A stretch of DNA of 64,000 nucleotides from NCBI RefSeq assembly GCF_000279535.1, contig NZ_ALCH01000001.1, forward strand, positions 292,990-356,989. Direction: 5' to 3'. Positions 37,245-46,496 of this stretch are shown here, piece after piece (position 1 is the first letter of the stretch; every line of letters begins with the position of its first letter). A program made the position numbers and the translations under genes. Source of the stretch: Streptococcus infantis SPAR10. Lineage in GTDB: Bacteria > Bacillota > Bacilli > Lactobacillales > Streptococcaceae. Under the pieces are notes generated by a model that saw only the letters and a list, made by a program, of their open reading frames with translations, searched no databases and was not told where the DNA came from.

Positions 37245-37615
37245 TTACAAATTGGATTTTGAAGGACACCATGGACCTATTTTCAAGTTGATAACGACTA
37301 CAAATTTGTTCTGGAGACCATGAAGATTGTAATCGCTCTTTAATTTCCTACTTCAATTCACAGGAGTCTAACTCGATTTTCTTCCCTTCTGCTTCGCCAA
37401 TTGTTCATTGTGTGTTTGTGCTGCTTGTGCAGAGTAAGTGTCATTACCACACTTAATTCTCTTGAGAAGGTTGATTTGTGAACGCCTAATTTTCTAGCTA
37501 TTTGGCAGGGTTTGAGACCTAATTCTAGGTAAGTCTCTATCTTAATTCGCTCAATTATGGTAATATGATGGTAGCTTATAGATTTCTCCCGTGTTCTGTT
37601 TAGTGTGGTTACTTA
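37245..37615 (-). pseudogene. IS30-family transposase remnant
   Basis: On the minus strand, broken frames read HHITIIERIKIETYLELGL then KPCQIARKLGVHKSTFSREL, then after a frameshift NDTYSAQAAQTHNEQLAKQK, then IKERLQSSWSPEQICSRYQ. These match the N-terminal HTH and following part of IS30 transposases. Stops and frameshifts show decay; the catalytic DDE part is missing. Confidence 0.75.
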
Positions 37616-37715
37616 CAGTTTACACGAGATTGGGCTCTATGAGTTTTTTGTTGCACTATATTTTACCATTTATCAAATATAAAAAAGTAAGCTCAGAAAA
37701 TCTCTGATCTTATTC

Positions 37716-39962
37716 TCATATCTCTCCAAACAACTTCCGTAAAATTTTCGGTGTGATACGTTGTCCTGGCCCTACGTAAGTATAGGCGTGCAGGTACATG
37801 GCAGGATTGAAGTTGAGTTCGATACAGGTGCAATTTGGTAGCTCCTTACTAGCAGGCTTGGTGTAGTCTGGGATAATCAAATCGACTCCACAGGCCCAAG
37901 CCCCCATAGCAGTCGCCATATCGGCAGCTAGTTGTTTGTAACTCTCGCCCATCTGGTCAGTCATGTCAATGGAGTCGCCTCCAGTTGAGATATTAGAATT
38001 ACCACGCAGAAAGGTTTGGCTACCTTTAGGCAAGACTGTATCAGGTGTGTAACCCTGCTGTTCCAACATGAGTAATTCAATATCACCCAGATTGATGATT
38101 TCAAGAGGTGAGCGATGGTCGCGACCACGCAGAGGGTCTTGGTTTTTCTTTTCGACTAATTCTCGGATGCTTGAGCTTCCGTCGCCTACGACATTGGCCG
38201 CGACGCGGAGCAGGACAGCCTCGCATTTTCCATCCAAGATAAAGAAACGGTACTCGGTCCCTGCCACAAACTCCTCGACTAGCACATGGCTATCTTCCGA
38301 AAAGGCGATGTCTAGGGCTTTTTCATAGCCAGAAAGGCTTGTTGGCTCTTGGAAGATGGAAATGCCCAGACCGAAGTTGGTGGATTTGGGTTTGACAACA
38401 ATAGCAGAGTTGGCTATTTGTCCGTAGTACCGCAAGGCATCGTCCTTGTTAGCAAATTCTGCTCCCGCAGGTACTGGAAAACCAGCCTTGTCCAAAATCT
38501 TTTTGGTCACAACCTTATTAGCCATGGCCAGTGGAATTACGTAGTTATCTTTGGATGTCATGTTGCCATTTTTAATGTACTCCACATGGTCACCATGCCA
38601 GAGTTTGAGAAATTGGTCTTCCTCATCTAAAATTTCTACGTTCAAGCCCAGCTGAATGGCGTCAAAGAGAATCATTTGGGTGGAGAGTTCCATGTTTTCA
38701 TAGCCTTTGAGGGCATAAGGTGCTGTCCAAGCATAGTCATGAAAGGCTTGTCCTTGTTGTTGGCCAAATTTTTCAAGGGACCCTTCTTCAACCTGCTCTG
38801 CTATTTTTCCAGAAAGGGTCAAACGTGGATCAAGAAGAGAGGCCTCCACCTTAGTGATAAGCTGGCTATAATAGTCATCCAGTCCAAAGTGAGCGACGAT
38901 GTCCTTCATGGCTGTCACGATAGGTTTAGGGTCAGCCTCTTTAGGAAGTGGTGTGTGGGGATGGCTGAGAGCGATTTGGTTGTTGAGAGTAGCAGCTACT
39001 GCCAATTCTTCGTCGACTTGCTCCATGTCGTCTAGCCACAAGAGTGCGAGTGCAAAGAGGTGGGTGGTGTCTAGTGTTTCTTGGCTGATTGCCAGTGGCT
39101 CAAAGGGGTTGAGGTCAAAGTTGCGGAACTCTAGATAGGAGATGCCCTTAGTCAAAAAGTCCCGGCTAGTCTTAGCACCGCGTAAACGGATGGCAGAGTA
39201 AAATTCTTTTTCAGAGGACAGTTGCCCAGATCCAACAGCGTTTTCGATGTCGGTCACGTATTGCTCCAGTGAAGAGAAGGAAATGTGAACATCGGGGGCA
39301 TTGACATAGCCGTAGTTGGAGTTACGAATCGACCGCACGCAACCAATTTCATCTGTCAAAAACCCTTTTTCTGCTAGCGGGCTTGCTCCGTAAAGGTAGG
39401 TCAAGAGCCAGCGATAACACAAGAAGTTCTGAGCTAACTTGAGATAGAGGGCATTCTTGAAGGTCAGTAAATCGTCATAGTCACTGACTTCAAAGAGCTG
39501 CTGGGTCAGATCTTTGCCGAGTCCAAAATTATAGTGAATTCCAGATATGGACTGGAGCAATTTGCCGTAGCGTTCTGCCAAACCAACTCGGTATTGATAC
39601 TCGTAGTCACTTTCCAACTGGGCAATCTGAATCTCTTCTTCTACAATCACAGGTGGCATGGATAAAGGCCAAAGATATTCTGACTTATCCATTGAGCGAA
39701 TAGCCACATCGGTGATGGCCCCGAGGAAGCGACGAGCTTCCGTGGTCGACTGTGCTACCGGTGTAATGAGCTCTAGTTGAGGTTCGCTATAATCTGTCTG
39801 GATATAGGGATGGAAACTGCGAGAACCCAATTTTTCAGGGTGTGGCGTTTGAGCGACACGGCCTTCAGTATTGATTCGTAGAGATTCGCGCTCCAGACCA
39901 AAGGTAGCTTGTAAGATGGGAGTATTTGGGGATAATTTTTGAAATACGTTTGATAGGTTCAT
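37716..39962 (-). CDS. gshF: bifunctional glutathione synthetase GshF (GshAB)
   Basis: 748 residues, usual length for the streptococcal fusion. The N-terminal glutamate-cysteine ligase domain (~1-470) contains FGLERESLRINTEGRV and SGIHYNFGLG. The C-terminal ATP-grasp glutathione synthetase domain (~490-748) contains AIVVKPKSTNFGLGISIF and CIELNFNPAMYLHAY. It makes glutathione in two steps and supports tolerance of oxidative and metal stress. Opposite in strand to the metal genes and enclosed by R1 and R2. Intact. Confidence 0.96.
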   Translation of the reverse strand: MNLSNVFQKLSPNTPILQATFGLERESLRINTEGRVAQTPHPEKLGSRSFHPYIQTDYSEPQLELITPVAQSTTEARRFLGAITDVAIRSMDKSEYLWPLSMPPVIVEEEIQIAQLESDYEYQYRVGLAERYGKLLQSISGIHYNFGLGKDLTQQLFEVSDYDDLLTFKNALYLKLAQNFLCYRWLLTYLYGASPLAEKGFLTDEIGCVRSIRNSNYGYVNAPDVHISFSSLEQYVTDIENAVGSGQLSSEKEFYSAIRLRGAKTSRDFLTKGISYLEFRNFDLNPFEPLAISQETLDTTHLFALALLWLDDMEQVDEELAVAATLNNQIALSHPHTPLPKEADPKPIVTAMKDIVAHFGLDDYYSQLITKVEASLLDPRLTLSGKIAEQVEEGSLEKFGQQQGQAFHDYAWTAPYALKGYENMELSTQMILFDAIQLGLNVEILDEEDQFLKLWHGDHVEYIKNGNMTSKDNYVIPLAMANKVVTKKILDKAGFPVPAGAEFANKDDALRYYGQIANSAIVVKPKSTNFGLGISIFQEPTSLSGYEKALDIAFSEDSHVLVEEFVAGTEYRFFILDGKCEAVLLRVAANVVGDGSSSIRELVEKKNQDPLRGRDHRSPLEIINLGDIELLMLEQQGYTPDTVLPKGSQTFLRGNSNISTGGDSIDMTDQMGESYKQLAADMATAMGAWACGVDLIIPDYTKPASKELPNCTCIELNFNPAMYLHAYTYVGPGQRITPKILRKLFGEI

Positions 39963-40066
39963 GATTGGGCCTCGAAATAACTAGTTTCTCTATTATTTTA
40001 TCAGTTTGTTAAATAAACTCAACTTTCTGCTACGGAGATGGAGAAGGAAATGCTCGGACGAATTGA

Positions 40067-40230
40067 CTATTTACTTGCATTAAATATAAGCAAAAGCATT
40101 AGTAGAAGTATTGAAACTACACCTAATAGTTTTTTCCCCACACTCAATCTCTCATTTCTGTCTTTTTTTCGTAGACAGTTATAAAGTCGATCAGAATAAA
40201 CCTTGTAAGTGTATAAGTTAATTCTTACAG
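40067..40230 (-). pseudogene. C-terminal remnant of an unidentified membrane protein
   Basis: A minus-strand frame open from inside R2 reads LYTYKVYSDRLYNCLRKKDR, then GKKLLGVVSILLLMLLLIF, then stop. A charged stretch precedes one strong membrane helix at the very end. There is no start codon upstream of the repeat boundary, so it is probably the tail of a gene cut by R2. Could also be a 25-residue peptide starting at a TTG. Confidence 0.3.
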
Positions 40231-40456
40231 ACCTAAACTATTCCCCTATTTTAAAGATATTGATTCATATTTTATGAAATTAATTAGTAGATATAGTTCT
40301 GAAAAGCCGTTATATTACGCTGTTTTTAGTCCAACTGAAATCCATACTTTCCAAACCAGGCTTGAAAAAAGCTCGTAAAGCATCACAATTTAGTAAACGT
40401 TAAAACTTATTTAAACTTATTGAAAGCATTTCGTATCAAAAATACGGGATGCTTTT
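40224..40456 (+). repeat. R2: second long repeat with an rpsI 3'-end copy and terminator
   Basis: Near-identical to R1. The rpsI tail at 40353-40403 codes exactly [16 protein letters not shown] and stop, the same protein end as the real rpsI, but six codons differ, all synonymously. Followed by the same terminator type (AAGCATTTCGTAT stem). Confidence 0.88.
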
Positions 40457-40756
40457 TCTGTTCACCCCAAATTTTTGTAACTAGGTGATACTTGAAATTA
40501 ATACAAATTTGGTTGTTTTTGATAAATCTAAGCAACACTACATGATGAAGTGAAAGGGGATGAATCTTTGATAGTATTCACTTATTGTGAAATATGATAT
40601 ATTTATTAATTAGATGGATGAATACTTCTAGAGTTAAATATAGTATAATAGGGACATACTTTTTGGTTTATTTTTGTTTGTAGTCGGATTATGAAAGAAT
40701 ATCCAATATTATGCGATAAGATAGAATGTTACAAAAAAGAAAGGGGATGCAATCCG

Positions 40757-41005
40757 ATGAAGAAAGACAGATTAATTGTATTGACAGATGCTGTTCTAGC
40801 AATTATTATGACCATCTTGGTTTTAGAGTTAGAAAAACCAACAACACCAAGTCTTGAAGCTTTTTGGGATTTACGGCAAAATTTCTTTGCTTGTTTTCTT
40901 TCCTTTTTCTGGTTGGGATCGTTATGGATGGCACTAAACACATTATGGGAAAAGGTTGAGAAAATTTCCTCAGAAATTATTTGGTGGAATTTGTTTCTAC
41001 TCTTG
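40757..41005 (+). pseudogene. N-terminal half of a TMEM175/DUF1211-type channel gene
   Basis: A good start (AAAGGGGATG upstream) reads MKKDRLIVLTDAVLAIIMT, then ILVLELEKPTTPSLEAFWDL, then FFACFLSFFWLGSLWM: the first helices of a bacterial TMEM175 K+ channel. After IIWWNLFLL the frame leaves the family and stops at 41059. The following sequence continues another gene in a different frame, so a deletion fused two genes around 41000. Confidence 0.7.
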
Positions 41006-41343
41006 GAGCGGCAGGAGTTCTCTTTGGAGAATTTCATGCCATCCAAGATACCAGTCTGAATGATGTGGTGGACCGGATCTATATAAATGTCAAGGATTTA
41101 CCGTTTCAGTCCTTGGGAGCTTTAGCTAATATCCTGTCTGATATTAAGAAGGGACTGATTCAAGACAGTCATATCTGGTCTTTCTTCCAGTCATTTTTCA
41201 AACAATATCAGTTGATAATCAGCTTAAATCAGATCTATCAGTTTGTCTATCTTTCTCTGATGGAGATCATGTCCTATCTTCACTTTGATTATTGGAAAAA
41301 AACGGCTCGGTCAGGAGCTAGTATGAATAAGGAGAACAAATGA
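40981..41343 (+). pseudogene. C-terminal part of an unidentified protein before the K+ channel gene
   Basis: Up to 120 codons opening with TTG at the deletion joint (about 41000). The content FVSTLGAAGVLFGEFHAIQD, then LPFQSLGALANILSDIKKGL, then FVYLSLMEIMSYLHFDYWKK has no family I recognise. It overlaps the channel gene by 4 bp (ATGA), suggesting an original operon member with its N-terminus lost. Confidence 0.4.
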
Positions 41344-41663
41344 AACGTTTAAAAATGTTATGGCATATTATGCAGGTTACGGGTTTTACTCGGTTTGCTC
41401 TGAGTTTTGTGACCTTTGTTTTTGGGTCAGGAGGCGTGCTTTTCCTAGTTGAACCTGCTATCACAAATTACGGAGACGGTCTTTGGTATGCTTTTGTGAC
41501 TTCGACGACTGTCGGCTACGGGGATCTCCTAGCTGTGACCTTGATTGGAAGGATTACCAGTGTCTTCTTGACGCTTTATGGGCTCATATTTTTTGGCTGT
41601 TTATCAGCTGTTATTTTTAATTATTATACCAATTTAAATAAGGAAAGAGGAGAGGACAAATGA
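41340..41663 (+). CDS. two-helix potassium channel protein
   Basis: 107 residues. Membrane helices at ~17-37 and ~73-95 with the pore loop between, carrying the selectivity filter TTVGYGD in VTSTTVGYGDLLAV. There is no cytoplasmic RCK domain. The KcsA-like minimal fold suggests a homotetrameric K+ channel in the cytoplasmic membrane. Overlaps the next gene by 4 bp, so the two are translationally coupled. Confidence 0.9.
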   Translation: MKRLKMLWHIMQVTGFTRFALSFVTFVFGSGGVLFLVEPAITNYGDGLWYAFVTSTTVGYGDLLAVTLIGRITSVFLTLYGLIFFGCLSAVIFNYYTNLNKERGEDK

Positions 41664-42709
41664 CTGCCAATTATTCAACACGGGAATACCGTGAGAAATT
41701 ATACGATGACCTTCATGTTCGATTGAGAGATACAGCGATTTTGATGTGTGCAATTTTTATTGCCTCTATCGGACTAAATATGAATTCAACAGCTGTCATT
41801 ATAGGAGCCATGTTGATTTCACCTCTCATGACACCGATTGTTGGACTGGGATTCGGTTTAGCTATTTTTGATACGCGTTTAATCAAGCAATCTCTAGAGG
41901 TTTTATTGACTCAAGTGTTGGTCAGTTTGCTTGTCTCGACTCTGTATTTCTGGATTTCTCCCTTGTCTTATGCAAGTAGCGAGTTGATTGCACGAACCTC
42001 TCCAACCATTTGGGATGTCCTCATTGCTATTGCTGGTGGGATTGCTGGTGTGATCGGTTCAAGGAAAAAAGAAGCAAACAATATCGTGCCAGGAGTAGCC
42101 ATTGCTACAGCTCTGATGCCACCTATCTGCACTGCAGGCTATGGTTTAGCTAATGGGAATGTACGATTTTTATTTGGGGCCCTTTATCTTTTCTTGATCA
42201 ACTGTGTCTTTATCATGCTAATCAACATTGTTGGAACAAGAATTTTGATGAGAAAATCTCCTTTAACTTCATTTAAAGAGCTGAGCATTAAAATGAGAAT
42301 TGGCTTGATTTCTTTGATTGTATTGTTGATTCTTCCAGCTAGCTATTCAGCAGTCACTCTGACGATGGATCAAGCGCGAAAAGAAGGAATCAAACAGTTT
42401 GTAGGAAATGAATTCGCCAATCATACGGTCATTAATCAAGTCTACAAGTCAAGTAATAATGAATTGGTATTGACGGTTGTTGGAGATCCGATTTCAGAAG
42501 AAGAATTAGAAACACTCCACCAAAAACAAGCCTCTTACGGTATTCAATCTGTTCAATTGAAAGTGAATCAAGTTCAGAACTCGCCAACATTAGATAGTGA
42601 AGCGACCAAGGAATTTTATGAAAACATTGACAAGTATATTGATCAAAAACTCTCTGAAAAAGATTCACAAAACGATCTCGTAAAAGAAAATGAAGCAGAC
42701 AAGGATTGA
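41660..42709 (+). CDS. DUF389 / TIGR00341 membrane protein
   Basis: 349 residues. DUF389 core: FIASIGLNMNSTAVIIGAML, then ISPLMTPIVGLGFGLA, then VPGVAIATALMPPICTAGYG, with about six membrane helices, then a soluble tail from ~230. The family's function is unproven. Coupling to a K+ channel gene suggests a role in ion or osmotic balance. Ribosome-binding site GAGAGGA. Confidence 0.9.
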   Translation: MTANYSTREYREKLYDDLHVRLRDTAILMCAIFIASIGLNMNSTAVIIGAMLISPLMTPIVGLGFGLAIFDTRLIKQSLEVLLTQVLVSLLVSTLYFWISPLSYASSELIARTSPTIWDVLIAIAGGIAGVIGSRKKEANNIVPGVAIATALMPPICTAGYGLANGNVRFLFGALYLFLINCVFIMLINIVGTRILMRKSPLTSFKELSIKMRIGLISLIVLLILPASYSAVTLTMDQARKEGIKQFVGNEFANHTVINQVYKSSNNELVLTVVGDPISEEELETLHQKQASYGIQSVQLKVNQVQNSPTLDSEATKEFYENIDKYIDQKLSEKDSQNDLVKENEADKD

Positions 42710-42803
42710 GGACAATGAACTGAATCGGTTTTTACGCCGTGTTTTTCTTGTATCTTCCTCTTTCTTACTTATAGCAGGTTGTTTTTGCTTGAATAAGAAA
42801 TAA
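42690..42803 (+). CDS. possible small lipoprotein/membrane peptide
   Basis: 37 codons starting inside the end of the DUF389 gene: MKQTRIEDNELNRFLRRVF, then LVSSSFLLIAGCFCLNKK. Basic residues, a hydrophobic stretch and LIAGC resembling a lipobox. No convincing ribosome-binding site except translational coupling. May be chance. Confidence 0.3.
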   Translation: MKQTRIEDNELNRFLRRVFLVSSSFLLIAGCFCLNKK

Positions 42804-42980
42804 ATTAGAAGTTCTATCATCTAAGAAAAATGATGAAAAAAATCATTTAACTAATGGTGTGAACGTTTAGTGTTTATCAGCTCCATTCTCTGTAATTTTG
42901 GGGGTAAAATCCACACCATTTAGATAAAATTAGTTGAATTTGATTGGAAAAACGCTTTTATAAAAGCGGAGAAAAGTCTT

Positions 42981-43040
42981 GATATTACGCTGTTTTTAGT
43001 CCAACTGAAATTCATACTTTCCAAACCAGGTCTTAAAAAA
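42981..43040 (+). repeat. R3: partial rpsI-end repeat
   Basis: Shares ATTACGCTGTTTTTAGTCCA and the following ~25 bases with R1/R2, then KPGLKK codons (43023-43040), then diverges into the mleR terminator. A truncated attachment-site remnant. Confidence 0.75.
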
Positions 43041-43077
43041 ACTCTAGCTATCAGGTAGTTGATAGTTAGAGTTTTTT
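43034..43077. terminator. terminator of mleR
   Basis: 14-bp stem AACTCTAGCTATCA/TGATAGTTAGAGTT with A-run and T-run on the two sides, working in both directions; it abuts R3. Confidence 0.8.
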
Positions 43078-43956
43078 CTATTCATATGATTTAATGAGAT
43101 TAAATAAGGCTTCTACTTCTGATGACAGTGTAGCCGATTTGAGATAAGCGTAATAAACTGTAAATGTTATCTGGTCCTCAGGTATTAGAGGGATTTTTAT
43201 TAAATCATCATCTTCATCAGAAAGTGCGATATCAGCCAGCAAACTAAGGCCAATCCCTTTCTTTAAAAGTTCTTTAATGATGACAATGTCGTCACTCTTG
43301 AAGAATATTTCTGCCTTGTTTTGATGCTTTTGATTAAGTAGTTCAAAAGCTTTCAGGTGAACAAAGTGTTCGTCTAAGAGTATAAAAGATTGATCTACTA
43401 ATTCTTCAAAAGCGAGGGAAGGAGCAGTAGAAAGAGGATGGTTCTTAGATAAAACGACATACAGTTCTTTATGAAAGAGCTCATGTGTCTCTATTGAAGG
43501 ATGATTGAGTGGTTTAATCAAGCCGAGTAGGCTTGCATCAAGGTCTCCTTTGAGGAGAAGATTTAATAACTCTACGGAGCCACCGCGGATAGGGCGTACT
43601 TTTTTTAAAAAATCGAATTTATCTTTTTCGTTTAAGGCAGCAAAGAGATACTGAATGATAATAGGAGGAAATCCTACAGTAGAGTATTGGGCCAAGGAAC
43701 GATTGATTTCTTTGCGAGTAGAAATAACCTCAGGTAAGATCTTTTCTGTATGCTTTAGAAGGATTTGTCCTTGAGGAGTTAGTTTGAAGGAACGATGCGA
43801 GGGATCGTGGTGAATCAATTTGCAATTAAAAGATTCCTCTAAGCGTTTGATGGCATAAGAAATAGATGGTTGGCTGACTTTGTGTTGTTTTGCTACTTCC
43901 GTATAGGATTGAAGCTGGCAGAGGTCATAAAAATATTGTAGATCTTTTAAATTCAT
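43078..43956 (-). CDS. mleR: LysR-family regulator, probable MleR
   Basis: 292 residues. The HTH is LQSYTEVAKQHKVSQPSISYAIKRLEES (shown as function, residues ~13-40). The substrate-binding domain extends from ~90 to the end. LysR proteins next to malolactic genes in lactic acid bacteria (MleR) activate mleSP with malate or low pH. It points away from mleS, with one small HTH gene between. The MleR name rests on context. Confidence 0.8.
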   Translation of the reverse strand: MNLKDLQYFYDLCQLQSYTEVAKQHKVSQPSISYAIKRLEESFNCKLIHHDPSHRSFKLTPQGQILLKHTEKILPEVISTRKEINRSLAQYSTVGFPPIIIQYLFAALNEKDKFDFLKKVRPIRGGSVELLNLLLKGDLDASLLGLIKPLNHPSIETHELFHKELYVVLSKNHPLSTAPSLAFEELVDQSFILLDEHFVHLKAFELLNQKHQNKAEIFFKSDDIVIIKELLKKGIGLSLLADIALSDEDDDLIKIPLIPEDQITFTVYYAYLKSATLSSEVEALFNLIKSYE

Positions 43957-44083
43957 ATGGGCTCACTTTCATTAGTTGGAGAAGGAAAATAAGTGGAAAT
44001 CACCAGATAAATAATTTTTATCCGTATCCCACAATTTGACTATACGAGTATTCGCCGGTTAAAATGTAAGTGAGTCAGGGATA

Positions 44084-44434
44084 TCAAAGGTTATCTAAGA
44101 TACTTTCAAAAATGACCAACATCTTTTCTCGTTTATCAATAGGGAGCTGTTTAATCTTCATGTTGATTCTTTTGAGTGAAAGATTATCGGTCTTATCAGA
44201 GGTTGATTCAAGGCTATCAAAATTGAAAAATTCCTCTGGGGTCATCTTTAGGGCGACAATCACTTTTTCAAGACTGTGAATGGTCAGATTCACATTTTGG
44301 TTTTCAAGTTGATTGATATACTTAAGCCCGAGCCCCGCTTGTTCCGAAAGTTCTTCCTGGCTCATTTTTTTCTGTGTTCGAAAATATTTCACTTTTTGGG
44401 AAATATATTGTTGTAAATAGTTTTTATTCGTCAT
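44084..44434 (-). CDS. small Xre-family HTH regulator
   Basis: 116 residues if started at 44434 (MTNKNYLQQYISQKVKYFR); earlier in-frame ATGs at 44458 and 44500 lack better ribosome-binding sites. HTH at ~14-65 (KKMSQEELSEQAGLGLKYIN). The C-terminal 50 residues are charged and end KREKMLVIFESILDNL. It sits between mleR and mleS, where other streptococci have none that I recall. Target unknown. Confidence 0.75.
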   Translation of the reverse strand: MTNKNYLQQYISQKVKYFRTQKKMSQEELSEQAGLGLKYINQLENQNVNLTIHSLEKVIVALKMTPEEFFNFDSLESTSDKTDNLSLKRINMKIKQLPIDKREKMLVIFESILDNL

Positions 44435-44740
44435 ATAAATAGAATACAAGTTTTGCATGACAAAAAAACATCTTAAAAAATACAAAGTATTGTATAACAA
44501 ACTTATATAATATTTATTTTAATTCGGATTGCCAATTTGTATGATTAGTTTCTTTTGCTCGAAACTTTTAGTAAAGAGTGATCATCGAGAGTTTTATGAG
44601 TTCAGAACTTTATAAAATATAATAACTTAAAGTGCCATTAACAATAGTGTTTTAAGTATAAAAGAGCTTATTAGAAAATTGTCTTCGTAGATTCATTATA
44701 ACATATGCGTACACAATAGTATTTTTTAAACAACAAAGTT

Positions 44741-44770
44741 TTCCAAACAATTCATTTTAAGTGGTATAAT
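44741..44770 (+). promoter_or_regulatory. mleS promoter
   Basis: Extended -10 TGG-TATAAT (44762-44770) with a weak -35 TTCCAA (44741-44746). Ribosome-binding site AAAGGAGG follows. The preceding ~240 bp hold no gene and are where MleR sites would be expected. Confidence 0.65.
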
Positions 44771-44793
44771 AGAAGTAAAAAGGAGGTTGCACT

Positions 44794-46419
44794 ATGACTG
44801 CACATGATATTTTAAACAACCCTTTCCTCAATAAAGGGACTGCCTTTACCTTAGAGGAGCGAAAGGAACTAGGTCTTATTGGTTTACTGCCACCGTATGT
44901 TCAAACGATTGAAGAGCAAGCGGCGCAAACTTATGCACAAATGCAAACAAAAGCCAATGATTTGGAAAAACGTCTTTTCCTAATGGAAATTTTTAATACC
45001 AACCGGACTCTTTTCTATTACCTCTTTTCTCAACATTTGGAGGAATTCAATCCAATTGTATACGATCCAACCATTGCAGATACCATTGAAGGCTATAGTG
45101 ACCTCTTTGTAGATCCCCAATATGCGGGATATCTTGATATCAATCATCCTGAAAATATTGAAGCCACTTTGAAAAATGCTGCTGGGGATCGCGAGATTCG
45201 TCTCATTGTTGTAACAGATGCAGAAGGAATCCTTGGAATCGGTGACTGGGGAACAAATGGTGTCGATATTTCTGTTGGGAAATTGATGGTCTACACGGGT
45301 GCTGCTGGAATCGATCCTTCTATGGTCCTTCCTTTAGTTATTGATGCAGGAACTAACCGTGAAGAACTTCGTAACAACCCTAATTACTTAGGAAATCGTC
45401 ACGAACGGGTTCGCGGAGATCGTTACTACGACTTCATTGACCAATTTGTTCAAACAGCAGAACGTCTCTTTCCTAAACTCTACCTTCACTGGGAAGACTT
45501 CGGCCGCTCGAATGCTGCCAATATTCTTGAAAAATACCGGAAACAAATTCCAACTTTTAATGATGATATTCAAGGTACAGGAATTGTTACCCTAGGTGGT
45601 ATCTTTGGTTCACTGGATATTAGTGGTGAAAAATTAACAGATCAAGTTTATCTCTGCTATGGTGGTGGTACTGCGGGTGCAGGAATTGCCGCTCGTGTTC
45701 TTCGTGAAATGGTAAGTGAAGGTCTTTCTGAAGAAGAAGCCTATAAACGTTTCTTTATGGTTGATAAACAAGGTCTTCTCTTTGATGACATGGATGACTT
45801 GACACCAGAGCAAAAACCATTTGCTAAGAAACGTGCTGACTTTAGTAACGCAGACAAGTTGACTGACCTGCTTGAAGTAGTGAAGACTGTGAAGCCAACC
45901 ATTCTTGTAGGAACTTCGACTCAGCCTAATACCTTCACTAAAGAAATAGTAGAGGCTATGTGTGAAAATACAGAGCGTCCGATGATTTTCCCTTTGTCAA
46001 ATCCAACCAAACTAGCTGAAGCTAGTGCCAAAGATTTGATTGAATGGTCAGATGGCAAAGCTTTTGTCGCAACAGGAATTCCTGCTGATACGGTTCCTTA
46101 TAAAGGTGTCGACTATGTGATTGGTCAAGCCAATAATGCCTTGATTTACCCAGGTCTTGGTCTAGGTATGCTGGCTTCTGAAGCAAGTCTTTTGACTGAT
46201 GAAATGATCGGAGCAGCGGCTCATTCATTGAGTGGTATTGTCAATCCAGGCCAACCAGGAGCTCCTGTCTTGCCACCATTCAAGTATGTAGCAGATGTTT
46301 CTATTAAAGTAGCAGAAGCAGTCGCTAAAAAAGCACAAGAGCAAGGTCTTGCGCGTGCTAAGGAAACAGATATGGCCAAAGCAGTTCGTGATTTGAAGTG
46401 GTATCCAGAGTATAAATAA
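44794..46419 (+). CDS. mleS: malolactic enzyme
   Basis: 541 residues, the length of MleS. The protein reads closely like lactococcal Mle[41 protein letters not shown], and the NAD-binding [15 protein letters not shown]. It converts L-malate to L-lactate and CO2 using NAD and Mn, consuming a proton and so protecting against acid. A malic enzyme is the alternative, but mleP follows and the N-terminus is MleS-like. Confidence 0.93.
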   Translation: MTAHDILNNPFLNKGTAFTLEERKELGLIGLLPPYVQTIEEQAAQTYAQMQTKANDLEKRLFLMEIFNTNRTLFYYLFSQHLEEFNPIVYDPTIADTIEGYSDLFVDPQYAGYLDINHPENIEATLKNAAGDREIRLIVVTDAEGILGIGDWGTNGVDISVGKLMVYTGAAGIDPSMVLPLVIDAGTNREELRNNPNYLGNRHERVRGDRYYDFIDQFVQTAERLFPKLYLHWEDFGRSNAANILEKYRKQIPTFNDDIQGTGIVTLGGIFGSLDISGEKLTDQVYLCYGGGTAGAGIAARVLREMVSEGLSEEEAYKRFFMVDKQGLLFDDMDDLTPEQKPFAKKRADFSNADKLTDLLEVVKTVKPTILVGTSTQPNTFTKEIVEAMCENTERPMIFPLSNPTKLAEASAKDLIEWSDGKAFVATGIPADTVPYKGVDYVIGQANNALIYPGLGLGMLASEASLLTDEMIGAAAHSLSGIVNPGQPGAPVLPPFKYVADVSIKVAEAVAKKAQEQGLARAKETDMAKAVRDLKWYPEYK

Positions 46420-46496
46420 TTCATTGTTGCTGTCTATCCTTCACTAGCGACAGATTTGTATAGGCTGTGGACTTAAGTAATTTAGAAAGGATACCT

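Noticed and set aside
38068..39138. Several plus-strand frames opposite gshF
   Set aside because: All are antisense to the conserved GshF coding region and show no family features.
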